From assembly GCA_963691655.1 (NCBI GenBank), contig OY829326.1:93427235-93491234 (forward strand): a stretch of 64,000 nucleotides of DNA, read 5' to 3'. Shown in pieces: positions 59,115-64,000 of this stretch (positions are counted from its first letter, which is position 1; the number at the start of each line of letters is the position of its first letter). The stretch comes from Toxonevra muliebris. Lineage: Eukaryota > Arthropoda > Insecta > Diptera > Pallopteridae. The notes below the pieces were generated by a model. The model was not told the DNA's origin. It saw nothing but the letters and a program-made list of their open reading frames with translations, and did not search any database. The position numbers were made by a program, and so were the translations under genes.

Positions 59115-61380
59115 GTTTTTGGTGTTCTATACCTGGAGACCCCCTTAAAAGTAATTTATTTGACTCATGTCAGGGGATAATGTTGGTGATGGAATCTGCG
59201 GCTATCTCGATCACTCTGATTTCAAAACAACAGACCATGAAAAAAAGCCTCCGAATTCCGTCAGACCATTCAGTCCGAGAACCATACTGTGGTATGGGTG
59301 CTTCATGAAAAAAAACCCCGAATTCCCCAAAATATTTCAGCTCTAGCGATAAGCTATCGTATGTTTCATTCTTTTAGTTTAGAGTTAGTGAATTGGGATG
59401 GGCTAGTAATTTATCGATTTATTTGTTTTTAACTGAAGACAAACAGCCATGTTCTAAATTTCTCTTTGGAATTGCAGTAATAAGAATTGCATTTTTTCGA
59501 TTTTAGTTTCACTCGAAAGTTAAATGCAGAACATGGCAGAAAGATTTCTTCTTTCATTAGAGGCGCTTTGAGCTTCTCAGATTATTAGAAGAACTTTAAA
59601 TTGAGATCGTCGAAGTTTTTCAACGTTTGAGGGAGTCCTGGTGCTCTACAGTGAAACACCCTATGTCAATATGGAGAGCAAAACAACGTTTTACGAAGAG
59701 CAACATTAATTTGTGGTCTTTCAGTTTCAATATATTTTTTCCAAGCGATGAACACCTAAATATTTGGTGTCAGAGCATTGAGACATTCATTTCTTCTTAA
59801 AGTGAATGTGATATGTGCGCATTTGAAATCGTTTATTCCAATTCGCCACACTTTCCCAGGGGACTAATATGATCCTGAAGATATTTTGAGGCCAGTATGT
59901 GATTGGGGTGGGTTGAGAGAGTTTCAGTGTCATCTGTGAATGTTTATATAAATAGTAGTGGGACGACTGGTTGATATATCGGAAGTGAAGCAATCTAATA
60001 CACAGCCGTGGGCGACTCCAACAAAAATACCATATTGAACGATCTAGATGTGAGGTCTTTGTTTTTTAGAATAATTTATATTTGCTAAATAGTTTTCTTT
60101 TGAAAATAAAGCTTTCGTACGATACTATGTCAAAAACTTTGCGGCGAAATAGAGCTGTTTATTTTCAAAAGCTAATCTTGTTTCAGAGACATTATAATGA
60201 ACTTACTCGATAGTACCATATTTCTGTCTAAACGCAAACTGGTGTTGGGGAATAATTTGACAAGAAGTTTTCAAATAGCTTAAGGAGTACGAATAAGAGA
60301 CCTATATAGGTCTGTATGAATTTACTTTTATGGAATCTTTGCCTGATTTGAAGAACACCATTGAATTTAAGCAAGAAATTAGGGTCTGGAACTTTTTTAA
60401 GATTTATTTCATTTGAGATTACAGATACTACATCTTCTTTCTTTATCACAGGGAATTTTTTAATAGAGAATGGCAGAATTTGAAAATTAGTGGTAGGGTT
60501 CTTGGGAATAAGTACAAACTTCAAATGCTTCACAAATTTCACTCCTTTGTTATTATCAGCTTGGCGAATAGGTGGTTCTGTTGAAATAGAAAGCTCAAAC
60601 TTTTAAATCGCACCCCACAACGAGTAGTTGAGAGACTTTGTTGAGGATCTTCTAAGCCGTTTTTTTTAGTAACAGCGAAGCGATATCAGTTTAAAGGCTT
60701 AGTTTTGAGTTATGTAGAGTTTTACTTTGCAATTCTTATATTTTATGGCTGATTTGATTAATGTAGAGATGCTTGACTTCGCATGATCAATATTAAAAGC
60801 ATTTTTGAAGGGTACTTGATGTTGAGTATGTATTTTCTGTATTTAAGCCAATGAACAGTTTGATGAGGTAAGTCAAGCCTTGTCAACGGAATGCTTTTTA
60901 TAGAGATTATTGCCGGTGAATGATCAAAGCATAGATTTAGAGAGAATAACAAGACTACATGATGGTATTGCGTCTATCCCGGAAGAAGATATAGCTAACC
61001 ACTGCCTTTTGACGAAACTAGCCTGAATCCCTAGTTTGTGTACTTGGCATTATAGTCTCCACCCCCTTGGAATTTCGAGTCAATGGTATCATGGACGCAC
61101 TACAGCTTATCGCTAGAGCCGAAATATTTTGGGAAATTCAGGAGTAGAAAAATTAATTTTTTTCGTGAGCAACAGTTTGGTCTTCGGGCCTGACGGAAAA
61201 GCTTTAACAGCATATCAATGCTGATAAATTGTTATTTTGAAATCAAGGTGAACGAGAGAGCTGCTGATTCTATCACTAACTTTATCTCTTGTTAACATAA
61301 GTCCAATAAATTACTTTAAGCCTCTGTGATGTTGAACGGTGGAGGGCTGTATACTGCTTTTATTGTGAGATTTTGGAGAG
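59115..61380. mobile_element. Long-inverted-repeat element enclosing Jockey-like LINE, about 2.3 kb
   Basis: The left arm (59,115-59,370) and right arm (61,080-61,380) are inverted copies. After reverse-complementing the right arm the shared words are, in order: CTTAAA-GTAATTTATT, GTGATGGAATC against GTGATAGAATC, TCTGATTTCAAAACAACA against TTGATTTCAAAATAACA, CCGTCAG, CCCAAAATATTTC and GCTCTAGCGATAAGCT. The interior is filled with minus-strand Jockey-type RT. No DNA-transposase was recognised. The outer ends and target duplication are not resolved. Confidence 0.7.
59480..60960 (-). pseudogene. Jockey-clade LINE fragment inside the inverted-repeat element
   Basis: Heavily broken minus-strand text. 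From the right: FDHSPAIISI (the end of the endonuclease, normally SDHSP), HWLKYRKYI, then RT finger text (PKAI-KLLVKLFPN), SSISPQSF, LPIYQPVVPLLFI and FTDDTETLSTHPN. The last corresponds to the FADDTAIL-S-HP catalytic block of Jockey elements, with Ala replaced by Thr. SLWSTRTPSNVEKLRRSQFKVL follows from the RT thumb. It lacks the start of the endonuclease and the very C-terminus. Frame changes and stops throughout. Confidence 0.75.
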
Positions 61381-62545
61381 GGTGTTCTATATAAATTGAT
61401 GTTGCTCTTTATGAAATTTTTGCATAAAGTGCTGTTCAATTCCGTGCTTTATCAAAATTCTTCAGCCATTTCAGTATTAGCCTTGTGGATGTCATAGAAT
61501 AAATAGCTGTTTATTTCGAAGTTGTTAAAATGAGTTAGGTGGATTCTAGAAATGAGCACTAAATTGATTATTGAACTTAAAAAACTCTTTTATTTCGTTT
61601 TTATATTGACGTATGCTATTAGCGTTTCAATAACTCAACTAAAGGTTATTTATTTCTCTACTTAGTACTTTGGTTTAACGAAAAATGTTTCAATGTAAAA
61701 AACGTTCTTCGAAATATTTTCGAAATTGTCAGAAAACAAAACAAAGTTAATTTTTAGGAGGAAGTAGTAACAACTTTGCAATATATGTTTGTACATATGT
61801 AATTCCCAGTTTTTCCATTTACAGTAATTATGTCTTTTGGTATTTTGTGCGATCATCATGAGAATTAATTTTTTTAATGCAAAAGTTCATAATTCATGAT
61901 TATTTACCCGTAATTTATGCATGTTGAGTTATTTTCAGCCAAATTTAATTATTTCGGTTATAAATCAGCGACAAAATTTGTTAATCAAGCGTATTAAAAC
62001 CACAACACTAAATAATATTATTTTGCTTTGTTTGTTGCAATAAAATTTAAAAAATGCGTCGTTGCACCTGTAAAAATCAAAAGTAAGAAACAACAAAAAA
62101 TCGAAAAACAAAAAAAAGTTTGAATACACGCCAATTAAGTTTTTTGTTTTTTAATTTTTCTATAATTATGTAAATGTAATTAATTGTAGTACGATATCGT
62201 ATTTATTTGTTTTTGTAATGCCACATAATGTTCCAAGTTCAAAATCACTATTTTTTTAATACGCTGCCAACTTGGCACGCGACACATTCATCGCTGCTGC
62301 ACGCGTGATTAAATTTTTCACTTTGCATAATTCGCAAGTGTCGGTCCGTGAAAAATTAAAATGAGGCGCCACAAATGCATAAAAATACACAGTACCTCGT
62401 GCCACTTTGTGCTTTGTTCTCATACAAATATTTACTCATATGTAAATGCACATACACACACTCATTCACACGTACATACACACATGAAGGTGCACATGTA
62501 CAACTAGCACGCGATTTCAAATTGTATTTTCTTTGTTTCAGTTAT

Positions 62546-62557
62546 ACGCGCGCGCGC
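62546..62557. repeat. (CG)n run
   Basis: ACGCGCGCGCGC, six alternating CG steps. It can adopt Z-DNA and is unusual in AT-rich DNA. Confidence 0.7.
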
Positions 62558-63217
62558 AATTTCCTTTTAACTGCTTGTTCAAAGCGCGATTGATGATTGG
62601 TACTGGTGGTACTTGAAGCAAGCAAGCGGACGAGGAGCGTTTTATCACGTTACATTAGAGTCTCGAAATGAAAGTGAAACTGCGGCCGCTTTTGTGTTTG
62701 TTTTTATAGTGTGCTATTTTCCAGAGTTGCCGTCTGGAAAAACTAACATTCAGCGAACGCGCTGCCACCAAAGCCGCGGCTATGCCTTTCATTGTGTACT
62801 CTGGGCGCCTGCCAACATTTTGTTGCACGCACATGCAATCGGTGCAAGCACCTTCCACGATGGCATCACACCATCATCACATCATCAAGCAGCGATATGT
62901 TAGCATAGGAGGAAGTTGCTACATTGCCGCATTGCTGAACACTGATTTCGTCTCGTTTATATCATTGAACCAATAACGTTCAATTGCTGGTGGTGTTGTT
63001 AGCATAATAAAAACAAAATTGCTTTTTTTTATAATTTTGTAAAGCAAATAATTAATATAGGTACTTATAAATAAAAATATTATAAGCAAATAATTAATAA
63101 ATGCATCTGCTTATTATCAAAAGGTATAGGATGAATCAATTAATTTGCTTATAATTGCACAGTGCAACAATTGAACACCTGTACTCAGATTTTCGCTATC
63201 GTGTCTGGAATCCTCGC

Positions 63218-63249
63218 TATAAAAGAGGGAAAAAAATTGTCAGTCAGCA
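63218..63249 (+). promoter_or_regulatory. Possible plus-strand core promoter (TATA plus initiator)
   Basis: TATAAAA at 63,218-63,224, then GTCAGTCAGCA at 63,239-63,249, which contains the arthropod initiator TCAGTC (A at 63,242) and TCAGCA (A at 63,246). The spacing of 24-28 bp is slightly short to normal. No coding exon was found downstream in the 750 bp left, so it may be chance. Confidence 0.25.
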
Positions 63250-63920
63250 ACACTCCATCTAACCCCATTATCCACCCTTTGGGTCGTTATATAAAGCCAT
63301 TATCCGATATAAATAGTTATAGTAAGTAAATATTCTCCATTTAAAGCAGTTGTTGTCACTGAATGCTAATTTCATCTAGGTTCAACCTCTTTCAAGAAAT
63401 TAAACCTTAAAATACAAAATTTGTTGTTGTTGCAATAACGATTTTATACTTGATTAACCTAAAAAATAACAAACAATCGCACGAGAAAATATTTCCTATC
63501 GAAAAGTAGCTAGGGACATCGAAGGTCAAAACCACCTAAGTTCAATTTTGCCAAAAAAAAAAATACTCGAAAATAGAAAAAATGGATTTACAGGGTCATT
63601 ATAAGATCTACTGTGTTCCATATATCTGGTAGGTCCATGGCGAAAAAAAAGGTTTGACAGTGGTAACGATTTGATGTGCCTACCAATGCATCACAAAATC
63701 AGCAGCCCTGAACGCTATTTGTTCGCTAACTTGTGCTGGTACAATGCTACCGTAAACTGCGCTTAAATTGGCCCTATCGTCTTATAATAAATTAGATAGA
63801 GAGCGAAGCTCGGGCGCGTCTTAGTATCTGATTAAAATATACATGTGTAAATACAATACATTGGTAATAGAATTAATCATTCTTTGGAGTTATACGAATC
63901 TTAAGTTAAAAATTTTTAAC

Positions 63921-63952
63921 TTAAGGAGTGAGATTGAAAAAATCTTAACACA
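63921..63952 (+). repeat. Copy of the AAGGAGTGAGAT repeat
   Basis: TAAGGAGTGAGATTGAAAAA and ATCTTAACA match about 357-383 (one base different). The rest of the element lies beyond the window. Confidence 0.6.
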
Positions 63953-64000
63953 CGTTTTACCTAATAATTGTTTTTGGGTGTAAAATTTAAAAATTTCTTT

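Larger units (their letters stand above)
61390..64000. other. Intergenic, no gene seen
   Basis: AT-rich from 61.4 to 62.25 kb, then a more GC-balanced stretch (62.27-62.95 kb) with an (CG)n run. The open frames at 62.4-62.98 kb overlap on both strands and have no recognisable similarity. The last 80 bp carry the AAGGAGTGAGATTGAAAAAA repeat also found near 360. Confidence 0.45.

Noticed and set aside
62613..62976. Overlapping open frames on both strands upstream of the host gene
   Set aside because: They overlap one another on both strands with no motif or homology clue. The higher GC content of the segment is enough to explain them.
1..64000. CRISPR arrays, operons, bacterial or viral genome segments
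   Set aside because: No regularly spaced repeats of CRISPR type, no clustered co-directional genes, and the coding evidence is eukaryotic (introns, SINEs, LINEs).

Overview
The window looks like AT-rich nuclear DNA of a higher dipteran, most likely a tephritid fruit fly. This is an inference from general features: GT-AG introns as short as 78 bp, CAG/CAA-coded poly-glutamine, many CATA/TATG microsatellites, and tRNA-derived SINEs whose core (…CTGTAGGTCC…) I associate with tephritid genomes. No search was run. There is no sign of bacterial gene organisation.

Only one host gene is convincing. It lies on the minus strand from 52,980 down to 38,953 in at least four coding exons with matching splice phases (exons at 52,824-52,980, 52,624-52,745, 39,997-40,798 and 38,953-39,722). 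An 11.8-kb intron separates the second and third. The exons encode about 616 residues of a secreted low-complexity protein rich in Gln, Pro, His, Tyr and Ala. The start codon is in an exon further upstream that I could not place. The gene is not recognised by name.

Nearly everything else is transposable-element debris or AT-rich DNA without detectable genes. From left to right: a frameshifted DD37E Tc1/mariner-type transposase (0.49-1.4 kb); a Jockey-like reverse transcriptase (RT) scrap (3.6-3.9 kb); a 973-bp hAT-like element nested in another inverted-repeat element (5.85-7.03 kb); a CR1/Jockey-type LINE (8.2-11.5 kb) with an intact PHD-finger ORF1 and an ORF2 that stops just after the RT catalytic motif; two Harbinger transposase remnants (15.5 and 18.8-19.5 kb); three copies of a hAT-like repeat (20, 28.7 and 36.6 kb); a GC-rich hairpin array (24.3 kb); a 508-bp foldback (24.8-25.3 kb); a LINE tail with RNase H (29.1-30.4 kb); a pogo-like element (32.7-33.3 kb); a SINE with duplicated target (33.6-33.96 kb) and a dimeric SINE with a perfect 12-bp duplication (34.2-34.65 kb); and an I-type LINE tail (35.9-36.4 kb). 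Inside the large host intron sit a long-inverted-repeat element enclosing LINE RT (41.6-43.8 kb), a MITE (45 kb) and a LINE RT fragment (49.2 kb). Upstream of the gene is a second inverted-repeat element enclosing Jockey-like RT (59.1-61.4 kb).

The points most worth a second look are: an A_AAA_AAC slippery heptamer directly before the ORF1 stop of the 8-11 kb LINE, with an ATG-less ORF2 in exactly the -1 frame; two independent long-inverted-repeat elements whose interiors are LINE fragments lacking their 3' ends or both ends; the dimeric SINE mobilised as one unit; and the hairpin array.
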